Shown piece after piece: positions 37,089 through 48,980 of a stretch of DNA of 64,000 nucleotides. Source of the stretch: Stomorhina lunata (taxonomy: Eukaryota > Arthropoda > Insecta > Diptera > Rhiniidae). Position numbers and translations under genes: made by a program. Position 1 is the first letter of the stretch. Each line of letters opens with the position of its first letter. Below the pieces are notes generated by a model. It had not been told where the DNA came from. It saw only the letters and a list, made by a program, of their open reading frames with translations, and ran no database searches. The stretch covers positions 90,765,998 to 90,829,997 of the forward strand of contig OW121743.1 of NCBI GenBank assembly GCA_933228675.1, written 5' to 3'.

Positions 37089-38690
37089 AATAAGTAAGAA
37101 AGTGCTAAATTCGGCCAAGCCCGACCATATGATACCCTTCACCACTGAGGTCAAAGGTGTTCTTTTTCCTGTTTAAAGACAAATATTTGCTAAATTTTGC
37201 CATCATACAAACATTTTCTCAAAATTTATATATTTAAGATTTATATGAGAGCTAGGCTTAAATGTGGACCGATTATCTCCAAATTTGGCAAATTGATTAC
37301 AGTTAGTACAAGAATTATGTATGCAAAAAATAAACTTACAATTTCCATTATCTTTAGATTTATGAGCGTTTAAGTGATTTTTGTCTTATTTAGTGCGTTT
37401 TGAAAGATGATTTTGGTTTATATAGGGAATATTTGTTTCAAATTTCATGAAAAAATATTGATATTTGTGGCCAATATATCAATTCCGGGAAGTGGGACCT
37501 ATAAGAGGTAGCATAAATAATGGACCGATTTTGACGAATTTCAATAGCCATGGTCCCACTATCAAAAAAATATCTGTGCCAAATTTCATCAAATTAGCTT
37601 TAGAATTGCGACCTGTACTTTGATGACATAGTTTACAAATCCTGAAAAAGCTGGACATAAGAAAAAAAATCTTGACAACCCAAAAATTAGCTAGACATTT
37701 ATAATAAAAAACTTGAATCTTTATATTTTTGATAAACAGAATTTCGAATAAAGTTATTAACAGCAGCGATATCGAGAGAAAATTAAATCATCCGAGATCT
37801 AAAAAAAAAGCAATTTTCAAAAGAAAACCCATGCTACTTGCGTTTGTCGATGACATTGATATCATGGGACACACATTGCACTATTTGACTGCCGCCTTTT
37901 CAAGTATCGAGAAGGAATCTAATAAAATGGGTCAATGAATCAAAAAAAAAACTGCTGGTTTCTACAAGCACGCAATCCTCAAGAATTGGACCACATGTAA
38001 TCGTTGAGAACTATAGCTACGTGGTTGTAAAAGAATTTGTTTACCTTGGTACGGCCGTCAACATAAATAACGACTTAAGTTTCAAAATCAAACGTAGAAT
38101 CATACTTGCCAACAAATGCTATTTTGGCATAAGCTGGCAGATAAGAAATAATGCATTTTTGTAAGAACTTAAGCTACGCTCTACAAAACGCTTATACCAC
38201 CCGTATTGAATCATGGGTACTTGCACTGGCAGAGGAAGCTATTCTTGCAGTTGTTGAGAGGAAGGTTCTAAGAAAAATCTTTGGACCATTTTGCATCAAC
38301 AATGAATATTGAACATGAATGAATGAATAATGAGCAGTATGAGTTATACGTTGACATCGACAAAAGCACCGGCTACGTTGACTGGGACATGTTCTGCGAA
38401 TGTATGAAAATACTCCAGCAACAAAAGTATTCGAGAACGATCCCGAATGAACTTACAAATGAACTTTTTCAAGAAATCGATCAACGTATGAAAAATACAC
38501 TTTTGCCTGACTGGCAACCCTAGGTTCCAGCCAGTCAGCCGTCCAGACGGACGGACCGACATCGCTAAATCGACTCAGAAAGTGATTCTAAGCCTCTTGG
38601 TATACTAAAAGGTATGTCTTAGACAAATATTTCTATGCGTTACATACATCAGCACAAACTTATAATATCCCTTCCACCTATAGGGTATAA
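37089..38690 (-). mobile_element. TATACCC-family repeat, copy E (inverted, split by insertion)
   Basis: On the minus strand the element runs from TATACCC near 38690 to GTAAGAAAGTGCTA near 37094. Its right part (38524-38690) has the TTGGTATACTAAAAGGTATG and CGTCCAGACGGACGG blocks. Its left part (37089-37641) has GGGACCTATAAGAGGTA, GCGACCTGTACTTTGAT and the terminal hairpin CGGCCAAGCCCG. The parts would be adjacent in an intact copy, so 37642-38523 is an insertion. Confidence 0.75.
37700..38480 (+). pseudogene. Non-LTR reverse transcriptase C-terminal pseudogene, inside copy E
   Basis: Frame pieces read FVDDIDIMGHT followed by TAAFSSIEKES (37840-37915), then YVVVKEFVYLGTAVNINND (38019-38075), IKRRI and ANKCYFG, then VERKVLRKIFGPF (38255-38293), then LGHVLRMYENTPATKVFEND (38384-38443). 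This is the order seen in a widespread insect non-LTR family, probably RTE-like, where F.DDIDI is the reverse transcriptase catalytic motif. Frameshifts and stops separate the pieces. The open frame at 38323-38523 is mostly the wrong frame of this pseudogene. Confidence 0.8.
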
Positions 38691-38865
38691 TTATAAATAT
38701 TTATAACATTTTTTAGTAAGTTTTGCTATAATAAAGCTAAAACTTTAGCCTTTAGACTTGGTTTTATAATACATCTATATACATTAGAGTATCCCGAAAA
38801 AATAAAAGTTATTATTTTATAACGCATATCCTCTAATTTTTTACATATGATGTCAAAACTTACTT
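38691..38865. other. Short AT-rich spacer
   Basis: Nothing recognisable lies between copy E and the next retroelement fragment. Confidence 0.4.
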
Positions 38866-39112
38866 ACTTACTTCACTGACCTTTATTTACCACCTATTAA
38901 GGTCACAGGCCTATCATTTTTTAGAATTTCATGCGCTTCTCCAATGTCGTAGGCCAAGGGTTGGAAGATTTTTCTTTACTTGGCCTTGCCATCGAATTTT
39001 TGGACGTCCGCTTTTACGAGTTCCCTCGGAATATTCTTCGAATACTTTTCTTGCTAGAGTATTTTATTCCATTAGCACAACATGTCCCAGCCATCGCAGC
39101 TGCTGTTTGAAA
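38866..39112 (-). pseudogene. Second reverse-transcriptase C-terminal fragment, opposite strand
   Basis: Read on the minus strand from about 39110, the translation gives QQLRWLGHVVLME, a stop, then NTLARKVFEEYSEGTRKSGR and PKIRWQGQVKKNL. This is the C-terminal end of the same non-LTR family as 37700-38480, extending further towards its 3' end (GTAAGTAAGTAAGT near 38866-38880). In-frame stops show it is a relic. The two fragments are separate insertions of related elements because their strands differ. Confidence 0.75.
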
Positions 39113-39699
39113 CTAAAAAAACAAAAATGGTAATATATCTGTATCTTCTAAACTGTAAGTCTTATTGCGCCATTATATATGAGAGCATTGTTAAAGAGGA
39201 CTCAGGCTTTCTAAATTTTGGAATTATGATTACCGTGTGTTTACACACGGTGAGTTATTGGGCATCAAAGTAAAAAAAGAGCTTTTGGACCGTGAAGATC
39301 TTTCAATTCTTGTCCAATATGGTTAATTTTTTACATTTTGGAATGAATTTTATTGAAAAAACGAAAAAAATATATGCTAACTTAACTACAATAACTATTA
39401 TGGGTTTTAAGTTATTCTATTTCAAAAATAAAAAAAATCATGGGTCAAAAACTAAAAAAAGTTAAAGAGAAAAACTTTTTTTAGTTTTTGACCCATAGTG
39501 CATTCGATATTAAATCCATAATTTTTTTAAAAACTACTGACATATAGCCAAAAGTTCAGGAAAGAAAATAGTAAAAAACGTTTTTAAATACCTTGAACGT
39601 TGAAATGTTGGGAAATTTTCAAAATCAAATATTTTTCGCTGATCGGAAAAGGTCCTTTTTTCCCAATGTTTTTACTTTCTACAAAGAAGTTTTTTATTG
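39113..39699. other. AT-rich spacer with two perfect hairpins
   Basis: Perfect inverted repeats occur at 39232-39251 (ACCGTGTGT, loop TT, ACACACGGT) and 39440-39496 (24-bp arms, 9-base loop). The open frame at 39082-39273 is not a recognisable gene. Confidence 0.5.
39440..39496. repeat. Perfect 24-bp inverted repeat
   Basis: Left arm 39440-39463 starts ATGGGTCAAAAACTA and right arm 39473-39496 is its exact reverse complement. The loop is AAAGAGAAA. It is followed by no T-run that would make it a terminator and lies in no gene. Confidence 0.85.
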
Positions 39700-40135
39700 A
39701 AAATTAATGTTTTATTATATATTTGTAGATGATTTTAAACCAAAATTTAATAATTTATCAGTGCAACATTCCCATTACGTACTAATTCTAATTTTTTAGA
39801 AAATTTTTGTGTTTTCGAACACATAACCAAAAAATAAAGACGATTTTGCAACTTTCTGAAATGTAGTTATATAGTCACATAAATGATCTTTAGATTTGAA
39901 AAATAAAAAGTAGCGCGAATTCATAAACTAATCCAGAAAATCAAATTTTGTAGAAAATGCTAAATTTCTATATACCAAAATTTTAATTGCAAAGAAGGTC
40001 AATTGGATTTCCTTTTTTGAAATTTTTTAAATTGTTTTACGTAGATAGCAAATTAAAGTTTATAACTGGAAAAAGTCTTGTTCGGTTTTTCAGAAACTTA
40101 AAGTCAAATTTCAAGTCAAATTTTGCAAAAAAATA
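39700..40135 (-). repeat. Dispersed repeat R2, copy 1
   Basis: This block is the reverse complement of about 43545-44005. Shared landmarks include CGATTTTGCAA, GTAGTTATATAGTC.CATA and AAAAGTAGCGCGA (39840-39920). The strand sign is relative to the other copy. No coding potential; family not recognised. Confidence 0.65.
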
Positions 40136-40188
40136 AATTACTTATGTTCAAATTTAACAAAACTGTATATACCCAGTCCAAGGAAAAT

Positions 40189-40311
40189 GTGAACCCCCGT
40201 GATATAGCAGAGGTTAGTCATCCGCCAAGCAAGTTCTATCCCAGGTCAGACCCAAACATTAAAAAATTAAATTTTCAAAAAAGCGGCGGTTCACCTTATA
40301 AACCCAGTTAG
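40189..40311 (+). mobile_element. tRNA-derived SINE-like element, copy 2
   Basis: It starts GTGAACCCCCGT and contains TAGCAGAGGTTAGTCATCCG, a clearer A-box-like word than in copy 1. About 14-15 bases of the tRNA-like middle are deleted, and the B box is changed to GTTCTATCC. The inverse terminal word GGCGGTTCAC ends at 40294, and homology with copy 1 continues to CCCAGTTAG at 40311. Flanks of the two copies are unrelated, so they are independent insertions. Confidence 0.75.
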
Positions 40312-42590
40312 AACTTTAAAAGCTCTTCAAATTTCAAAATTAATTATTTTGATTGCTAAAAGTAGATTGGTAAGCATGATAATTTTAAATGACAAAGAGG
40401 TAGAGTCATTGAACTTAATAAAACCGACATTCTTATAGAGTTTAATTGGAAGAAAAGGAGCAAAGCAGCAAAGGAGAATTTTTAATTCCATTTTTTAATA
40501 AATTAGATAAAATTAGTAGGAAGCGGGTAACCTATATCTTTAATACTTTAATACTTAATTATAATTTGAAATATTAAAAAAAATATCATTAATACGCTTA
40601 ATGCCAAGTCTCCTCATCTATTATATAAATATATCTGTATATGTTTCATTTATTTATGCATTAAGTCTGAACGGTTTATCCATTTTGATAAAATGTTGTA
40701 GACTTTGTAAGCTTTTAAAACATAATCTGGAAGAAAGCAAAGTAGGGCACTTAATAACTATAATAATTTAATATTTCATAAACTAAAACAGTTAGAAACT
40801 TAACTTCAAAAGTATTTCTTTTTTTTTTTGCAAAGAATTTACTACAGTACTTTTGACAAAAAGACAAAGAATCAAAGCATTTAAGATCCTTACAAATATA
40901 ATACTTGCTGTCGAGAATTTCTATAACAAGATATATATCTCTTACTACCTTTCAGTAATCTACTTTTTGCTCAGTGGTGGTAGGATCGGAGAAGAAGGAA
41001 CTTTTCCTCCATACAAATAAAACAGTTGTACCTATAAAAAAATTTTTTGCAAATTCGATTAATAGATTTTCATTACATATGCGCTGATAAGCAGCAGATT
41101 TTTACATTACTTTAAAAAAGAAACATATTACTTCAATTTGAAACCTATTTTTTTAGCTTAGTTGACATGGAAAAAAAGTATCTTTAACCCTGCAAAGATT
41201 ACCTTATTTTTTGTACGTTTAAGATAACGATACGTCTTAGAGAAGTATAGGTTTTTACATCCTTTTAAGGACTTTATAGAAATAACAATTTATATGTTTT
41301 CTTACTAAATTCTTCTATTTATTATGTTTTCTCTTTAATAACATAAGCATCTCATAAATAAATATAAAATAGTAATGAGTAAACAAATTTGATAACGAAA
41401 ATTCGTATGACTTTTTGATAGGCGTGAGACTTTGATAAAAGACTTTCTACTTCAAAGAAGTCATCATGAAGAGGTTCCATCAGAAATATTTTTCATGTAT
41501 GTCATTGAAAATGAATTCGGCATTCTCAGTTCACTCTTGTTGAAATTGTGCTGCAACAAATACTTGTAATACCATAAACATTTCTAACAAAATTAATACA
41601 TAAATACTACTACTACTTCTCTTACCACAACTATTGTTCTTTCTATCCCTATAATTTATGTTACTACTCATATCACTTCCTTATTACTACTACTATTATT
41701 AATATTATATTATTTACTAATACAAATATATATACTAGTATTATAATAATATTACCATGGGTATTAGTTTTAGTATAAGTATTAGTTTTTCTATTCATAT
41801 TAACTTCCAATTATACTTTTTTTAACTAAACTATTCATATCATCATACACTGTGTATAACATACCCCTAACATCAAACCACAACAGCATTTCATAACAAA
41901 TGTTAATGTTATTAAAACGGCTACTGTTGTTGCAGAATCATTGCCATGTGAGTGTAACAAAATAGAGAGAGTGTGAAAATTGCAAATGCTTTGCAATTTT
42001 TTCATTCTCTCTCTCTCTCTTACGCTCTCTCCCGATATAATTATCTACTAGCATGTGAACTTAAAATACTTAAAATTAACAGCAAATATAATAAACTAAA
42101 TGTATTTAAAGTATATAAAATAAAAATACTAAAAGAAGAAAGGAAAATAACAAAAAAAATTTAAAACATAAGCAAACTAAGGGAATAGTAAGAGAATAAT
42201 TAAAATTATAATAAAACATAGAAATAAAATGAAATTAAGAAATTGAATCGTAAATAAAGTTGTTTACACTGAAAGATGTGCTAATGTAATTAGTAATGAA
42301 AGAAATAAAGTGAACTTGTAAGAATTTATTTGAAATATCTTTATGTGTTACAACATATGAGGTAATAAACTGTGAGGAGTCCTTGAAAATACTTCTTTTA
42401 TAGAGTCTTAAAATGTGGACATTTAAAAAGAATTTAGCAAATCAATAGAATTTACAGAAAATTTATTGTCAACCCTAGTTTTCTTTAAGAATACCCGAGT
42501 GGACTATCATTCCGCTAGGTGACCATTATCACATGCTTCGATCCAAAAGCACTTCAGCTCCACTTCCATGAAATATTAATATGATATTCA
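40312..42590. other. AT-rich spacer with microsatellites
   Basis: No gene is supported. An imperfect TAC/TAT trinucleotide region lies at about 41605-41790. A CT run (41985-42020) sits near GAGAGAGTGTG at 41963-41973, so GAGA-type sites are clustered there. A regulatory role is possible but unsupported. Confidence 0.4.
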
Positions 42591-42592
42591 TT

Positions 42593-42990
42593 GTTATACC
42601 CTTCACCACCATAGGTGAAGAGGCTATTATAAGTTTGTGCTGATGTATCGCATAGAAATATTTGTTTTAGGCCCACCTTTATTGTATATAGTAGTTATGC
42701 AGTATACCAATAGACTTAAAATCAATTTCTGAGCCGATTTTGCGATGTATGTCCGTCTATCTGGCTGACTGGCTGGATCCCTATGTAAACTATCTAATTA
42801 AAGTACAGGTCGCAGTTCTAAAGATAATTTGATAAAAATTGGCACAGATAATTTTGATAATGGGACCATGACAAGTGAAATTCGTCAAAATCTTTCCATT
42901 ATTTATGGTACCTTCCATGGGTCCCATTTATCGAAGTTTAAATTTTTGGCCACAAATATCAATATTTTTATATGCAATTTAAGATTGTTT
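42593..42990 (+). mobile_element. TATACCC-family repeat, copy F (3' truncated)
   Basis: It starts TTATACCCTTCACCACC and carries GTTTGTGCTGATGTATCGCA, the TATACCAATAGACTTAAA block, GACTGGCTGGATCCCTATGT, GTACAGGTCGCAGTTCTAAA and GGGACCATGACAAGTGAAAT. It then reads GGTACCTTCCATGGGTCCC and stops matching near CAATATTTTTATATG. Confidence 0.78.
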
Positions 42991-43074
42991 ACTTATACCA
43001 GATAAAAATAAGTGCCGACATTCTGGGAAACTGTAGTACTAACTGATAAGCAAGACTACCTTACAAACTACTTA

Positions 43075-43425
43075 GAATAAACTAGAATCTGTTAGCATAT
43101 CTCCAGCCCCTTAAAAGCTTCTACTACGAGGGAAAAATGGCATCTAATTTAGCAAATGATAGATGGGCGTTTGTCCTAAGATATATTCAATATAGCAAGA
43201 TTTGGCATCGCTTAAAAAAAGAACATTCTTAGAGATTTCAGTTACTTTTAAGAACCGATACTTCCTTACATGTGTCCGTCATGTCAGGACACTATTCAAT
43301 TGAAACGGCTAAATGTTACAACGACTGACTTTTGCTATAGCTGTGCTGACGAGGAAGTAGAGATTTCCATTAAACATCTTCTCTGCTCTTATCCAGGAAC
43401 TAACTTCAATCTATTATGTTTTTAT
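43075..43425 (+). pseudogene. Non-LTR retrotransposon ORF2 C-terminal fragment
   Basis: The frame starting at 43272 gives MCPSCQDTIQLKRLNVTT, then DFCYSCADEEVEISIKHLLC and SYPG. The order CxxC, D.C..C..E.E and HLLC.(C/Y)P is typical of the zinc-finger-like C-terminus after the RNase H region of I/LOA/jockey-type ORF2 proteins. An upstream frame reads RGKMASNLANDRWAFVLRYI. Frameshifts separate the parts. The last cysteine of the usual CxCP is tyrosine here. Confidence 0.6.
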
Positions 43426-43544
43426 AGAGGTATAAAATCTAGTTGAAAATCAAAAATTTTAACTCAAATTTTGCAAAAAAATATTTAGTTTCGTAGATTT
43501 TTCCTCAAATGTTTAAGGCCTTTTTTGCACCACAAAAAAAAGTA

Positions 43545-44005
43545 AAAAGTGTATTTTTTGCTAAATTTGCCTTGAAGTTTGACTTTTAATTACTAAAAAA
43601 CTGTACAAGGTACATAAATAGTTTTGAGCAGTTATAAAGTATATTATATTGTTTATGTAAGACAATTTAAAAAACTAAAAAAAAGAAAACCCAATTAACA
43701 TTTTTTTGGAATTCAAATTTTTATATATAGAAATTTGTCATTTTTTATAAAATTCGATTTTCCAGATTCGTTTATGAAGTCGCGCTACTTTTAATTTTTA
43801 AAATCTAAAGAAAATATATGGGACTATATAACTGCATTTCAAAAAATTGCAAAATCGGCATGACTTTTGTGTTATACGTTCGAAACACACAAAAATTTTC
43901 TTAAAAATTAGACAAATTTCGTTCAATGCTGGACGTAAAAAAATTGTTGCATTGACCTGAATTTCGGTTTTAAATTATCTAAGAACCCAATTCTCTACGA
44001 ATATA
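43545..44005 (+). repeat. Dispersed repeat R2, copy 2
   Basis: Inverted partner of 39700-40135, with AGTCGCGCTACTTTTAATTT, TATATAACTGCATTTCAA and GGTTTTAAATTATCTA in the expected order. The identity is moderate, so the two copies are old. It runs directly into an R1 fragment. Confidence 0.65.
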
Positions 44006-44052
44006 TAATGAAATGTTTAGTTTTAATAAAAAAATTTTTCGTAAAAAGTAAA

Positions 44053-44230
44053 AAAATGTAAAAAGTATTGCAGTCGTTTAGGCGTAACTTTTTAATAAAA
44101 TTGAATTTAGGTGTAAGTCCAAGGCAGGTACCCGTAGAAGTCGACGGATTTTAACCAACATATGTATACCTCTTTTTTTAATCAATTAATAGACGAGTGT
44201 TGAATTTTACCAAATTCTATTAAGAATTGC
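44053..44230 (+). repeat. Dispersed repeat family R1, short copy
   Basis: It contains TTGCAGTCGTTTAGGCGTAA, AAGTCCAAGGCAGGTACCCG and TTAATAGACGAGTGTTGAAT, in the same order as 130-390 and 46225-46370. Only the junction part and one module are present. Confidence 0.7.
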
Positions 44231-45689
44231 GACTTGTATTATTATTGACATGAATTTTCATGAATTTTTGTAAAAAATATCTGATCTTTGGTAATAAATA
44301 ACTTGTTTTCTTTGCAAACTAAGGTAACTAAATTGTCTTAAAATTAATTATTAAAGTCTCGGCTTTATTAAAAAATTATAATCACCTGCATATTTTTGCA
44401 AATTCAGTCAGGGCTATTTGACATTTGAAAATTATTTAATATTTTTTTTATTTTTTTTTTCTAATCGATTAAATCCCAATTTCAATAACAATATAATATC
44501 ACTAATTCTACAACATTCAGTTATTAAAACGAACCAGCTGCTAACGAATTAAACTTCTCATAAATCTTTCTTCTTATATATAAAATAAGAAAGCCATAAA
44601 AACATCACAATAATGATTTAATTACTTATTTATATAAATTTTAATTATTCACTTAAGTCTACACCTGTTTTATAATTATATTTCATAAGGACAGCCAAAC
44701 TTTATATTAACAAAACAAAATTCTTTGGCCCATGTGTTGCCAGCACGTGATGGGTTTGTAATAAATAATGTCATAACATTCATGTAATATTTAACACTTG
44801 ATACAAAAAATACAAATACATGCATACATTACCGTAATAACATTAGTTTTTGTTTTATATATATAAACACACAAAAGGAAAACTTTAGCAATCATAAAAA
44901 CACTCACACACATACATCATTTGTAACAGCCAAAGGAAAATTTATGAGTTTCCTTGATTTTCACCAACTACATGCAATTACTGTTGAATTACTTTTTTAC
45001 TTTTATTTTCTTTTTTGTTTAATTTTTTACGGACACAATTATTTTACTTTAAATACTTTTTGTTTAAACAATTTCTCGTTCTTTTATATACAATTTTATC
45101 ATTTTTTTGTGAATTTTCTTGTTCAGATTGCATGCACCGGTATCACTGACCTTCGCCAAAGCTCCATGTTATACCTTTAAATGAAAACTTTGATGTATTT
45201 TAATGCTCTCTCAGATAAACTACACTTTTGCTCAGTTGAAGTGCAAAATATTTTCACTCTCTCTCCGGGTTTGTTATGGTATTGATGACTCTCACCTTGC
45301 GTCTCATGACATAATGTGATGAGAATATTTTGGAACATACAGGATGTACTCATGTTTCTTTTTATTTCTTGTTCTACGAAAAAAATAATGAGGGAGTAAC
45401 GGTTTTCTTCTTTAAATGTATTTAAAACAAAATACACTTACATTTTTTTACTCAGCTTCTTCCCTTTTAGTTTTTATTGTATTAGAAATTATACGATATA
45501 GTTATTTAAATGTGTGTGACTACCAACAAATGTTATTGCTTTCCGTATGACAATAACGAGAGAAGTTTAACAAATCTTTAAAAATCAATTGTATACTAAA
45601 TATTTGCAATATTTCCTGTTCTAATGTTTTCCGTGCGTATGAACGTTATTAATTTATCATCAATACTCATACGCCACATTATGGTATTT
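44231..45689. other. AT-rich spacer, no feature seen
   Basis: No gene or structured repeat is supported. Open frames at 44944-45180 and 45177-45437 are unlike any known protein. Part of this may be unrecognised repeat. Confidence 0.35.
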
Positions 45690-46960
45690 CCGCTGCAAAA
45701 AATAAATATTTTGACCACCGTTTTTGAAAAATCTAATATTGCAGTTCTATAGAGAACCGTCTAGATATTAAGGATCAATAATTCTTTTCAAAAAAAGTTA
45801 TACTATATGCTATAAAAAAGGTATTCAAATCTGATAAATTTTCTAAAACGAAAAGTAATGAAATTTTTCATCAAACTCAGTAGCTCATGCATAAAATATA
45901 GTTTCACAGCTTTAATATTGAAATCAATTTAATTAAACACAGAACCTTGGTTTTAGTCTGCAGAAGAAAATAACTTAATCTCGTATATAGTTTAGGAGAT
46001 ATCAGAAAATCAAAAAAGCTCTACAAAAATCAGTGTTTTCGTTTTTCTTTGGACAAAAACTAAGTTGGCTCGCTTTTGCTCGGGGCTCCCACTATAATCA
46101 TTTGAAAGTCTCCTCTTTAGACTGAGTGAAAAAAATTTACCGAAATTTGAAGATCGTAGAACAAAGTTCAAATTTTTCTGAAAAAAGTCATATAAATTGT
46201 TACGCATAATTTAAGCAAAAAGTGTTGCAGTCATTTAGGCGTAAGTTTTTAATAAAATTAAATTTAAGTGTAAGTCCAGGCAGGAGTCGGCGGGTTTTAA
46301 CTAAAATTAGTAGAGCTCTTTTTTGGGTCAACTTGTAGACGTGTATTGAATTTCATCAAATTTTGTTACATTGAGAAGAAAAATAAGTGAAAATTGGGGG
46401 TCCAAAGCAGGTACCCCAAGGAGTGAACGTTTTCAACTAAAATTAATAGAGCTCTTTGTTGGATAAACTTATAGACGTGCTTTCAAATTCTGTTAAGAAT
46501 TCTGGGTAATACATTGAAAACAATAATAAGTGAAAAATGGGAGTCTAAGGCAGATACCTCAAAGATTCAAGGGATCTCAATCAAAATTAGTATAACTCTT
46601 TGTTAAATCAATTAGATTTTTTTCAAATTCATTAAAATTAAATTGGTGAAAAATGGGGGTCCAAGGCACGCAAGAAGTCAATTGATGTCAACTAAAATTT
46701 GACCTCTTTAGATTAACTTATAGACGTGAGCCCAATTTCATCAAATTCTGTTAAGAACTGCAGATTTTAGATTAAACTGGAAAATAGGTAATAAATGGGG
46801 GTCCAAACACAGGTACCCCAAGAGGTAGTCTAATTTCAACCAAAATTAAAAGAACTATTTTTAAATTTTATCAACTTCTGTTGAGAATTGCAACTTGTAC
46901 ATTGAGAAAAAAAAATAGATGAAAAAATATGGACACAAGGCGGGGTACCTGCCTTCTTAA
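45690..46960 (+). repeat. Dispersed repeat family R1, copy 3 (longest)
   Basis: The non-modular part (45690-46260) is followed by about five modules of 120-145 bp (46260-46960). Each module has GTCCAAGG.AGGTACC-like and TAAGTGAAAAATGGG-like words. The block matches 2220-3300 in opposite orientation and 1-640 in the same orientation. The junction TTTAGGCGTAAGTTTTTAAT is at about 46235. It ends where a 31-bp minisatellite begins. No coding frame is recognised; the antisense frame at 46010-46207 is a reading of the repeat. Confidence 0.78.
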
Positions 46961-46969
46961 CTCGATAAA

Positions 46970-48020
46970 AATCAATATCCACAACTTTTTAATAGAGAAG
47001 TCTTCCCATCATCAAATTTTCTATAGAAAAGTTTTCTATCATCAACTTTTCTATAAAAAAGTCTTCCCATCATCAACTTTTCTATAGAAAAGTCTTCTCA
47101 TCAAAAAATTTTCTATCAAAAAAGTCGTCCCAACAACCACTTTTCTGTATAAAAGTCATCCCATCAATAACTTTAAGATAGAAAACTCTTCCCATCAACA
47201 ACTTTTCTATAGAAAAGTCTTCATCAACTTTTCTATAGAAAAGTCTTCCCATCATCAACTTTTCTATAGAAAAGTTTTCCCATCATCAACTTTTCTATAG
47301 AAAAGTCTTCCCATCAACAACTTTTATATAGAAAACTCATCCCATCAACTACTTTTCTATAGAAAACTCTTCCCATTACCAACTTTTCTATAGAAAAGTT
47401 TTACCATCATCAACTTTTCTATAGAAAAGTCTTCCCATCATTAACCTTTCTACAGAAAACTCTTCCCATTACCAACATTTCTATAGAAAACTCTTCCCAT
47501 CAACAACTTTTCTATAGAAACTCTTCCCATCAACAACTTTTCTATAGAAAACTCTTCCCATCAACAACTTTTCTATAGAAAACTCTTTCCACCAACAACT
47601 TTTCTATAGAAAACTCTTTCCATCAATAACTTTTCTATAGAAAAGTATTCCCATCAACAACTTTTCTATAGAAAACTCTTCCCATCAACAACTTTTCTAT
47701 AGAAAACTCTTCCCATCAACAACTTTTCTATAGAAAACTCTTCCCATCAACAACTTTACTATAGAAAACTCTTCCCATCAACAACTTTTCTATTAAAAAC
47801 TCTTCCCATTAACAATTTTTCTATAGAAAACTTTTTTCATTAACAACCTTTCCATAGAAAACTCTTCCCATCAACAACTTTTGTATATAAAACTCTTCCC
47901 ATCAACAATTTTCCTATAGAAAACTTTTTTCATTAACAACCTTTCCATAGAAAACTCTTCCCATCAACAACTTTTCTATAGAGAACTCTTCACATCAACA
48001 ATTTTTTATAGAAAATTTTT
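46970..48020 (+). repeat. 31-bp minisatellite array (type TCTTCCCATCAACAAC), array 1
   Basis: About 33 units with CTTTTCTATAGAAAA and CTCTTCCCATCA. Early units read CATCATCAAC and later ones CATCAACAAC, so the variant changes along the array. The unit differs from that at 19435-20615 mainly in CCCATC against CCTATC. Confidence 0.93.
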
Positions 48021-48719
48021 ATATTTTTATCTTTTAATTTTAAATAACTTTTCAAACTTCCCCCTTATCTTACATTTCACTTGCAATAAAAAGTTTAATT
48101 TCTTTCCTCTTTAAAAGTTTTATTGAAACCTCCAGCTCCTGTGATAGATGATACTGTATGTGAGTAAAATATCCATGATATTTCAGTTGCAGTAAACAAA
48201 AATCGATTTAATTAATAGGTTTTCTTAAACTGCTTTTTTAATCCTTTTACTTAACTTTGAAAGGTATAATTACTCTGCGTGGAAGGACATTAAGACACAC
48301 AAGCTGCTGGTGAGAGGAAAACAACAAAAAAAAGCTAGCTCATCTCATTATTTTTGTAATTTTGTTTTTAATTTTATCTCTACAGGAAATGAATTAAGTT
48401 ATTATCCTTTTGTATAATTATCACAAGTCGAGTGTAGAGTTTGTTGTTGAAGTGATAAGCTGAGTAAGAAAAAAAAGTAATTGAAGTTTGTGGAAAACTT
48501 TTTTGGATTTATATTGAAAATGTGACAAGGATAAATGAAAGACTTTAAAATAAGAGAAATAATTTTAAGCAAAACTAATTATTACTCGTAACTAAGATTA
48601 TTAATTGTGGTTTAAATTGAAATCTTTTCTATAGAAAATTAATCAACAGAAATTTTAAAAGGATAATTTTCAAAACTTTAAATTTTATACGATTTGCAAT
48701 TTATAAAGGGAAAAAAGGC
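48021..48719. other. AT-rich spacer, no feature seen
   Basis: No gene, RNA gene or structured repeat can be supported. Confidence 0.4.
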
Positions 48720-48980
48720 TTAGCACTTTCTTATAGAAAATTATAAAACTATTCTATAAAAAGTTTTTTCTGTCATCAACTTTTTATGAAAAGCTCTTCC
48801 TGACATCAACTTTTTATACAAAATTTTCTATATAAAACTATTCTCACAATCAACTTTTCTGTATAAAACTATTCCCACAATCAACTTTTCTATAGAAAAC
48901 TCTTTCAACCAGCAACTTTTCTACAGAAATTTTCAACTTTTCTATAGAAAGCTCTTCTCGCCATAAATTTTTCTGAATAA
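48720..48980 (+). repeat. Degenerate run of the TTTTCTATAGAAAA minisatellite
   Basis: Six to eight diverged units with ATCAACTTTTCTATAGAAAA and CTCTTCC-like words. They probably belong to the same family as the arrays on either side. Confidence 0.75.

Noticed and set aside
38323..38523. Open frame of 66 aa
   Set aside because: Mostly the wrong frame of a retroelement pseudogene; the neighbouring frame gives the family motif LGHVLRMYENTP.
40189..40311. Possible true tRNA gene at the SINE-like copies
   Set aside because: No complete acceptor stem or cloverleaf, the B box is damaged in this copy, and the two copies share non-tRNA tail sequence.
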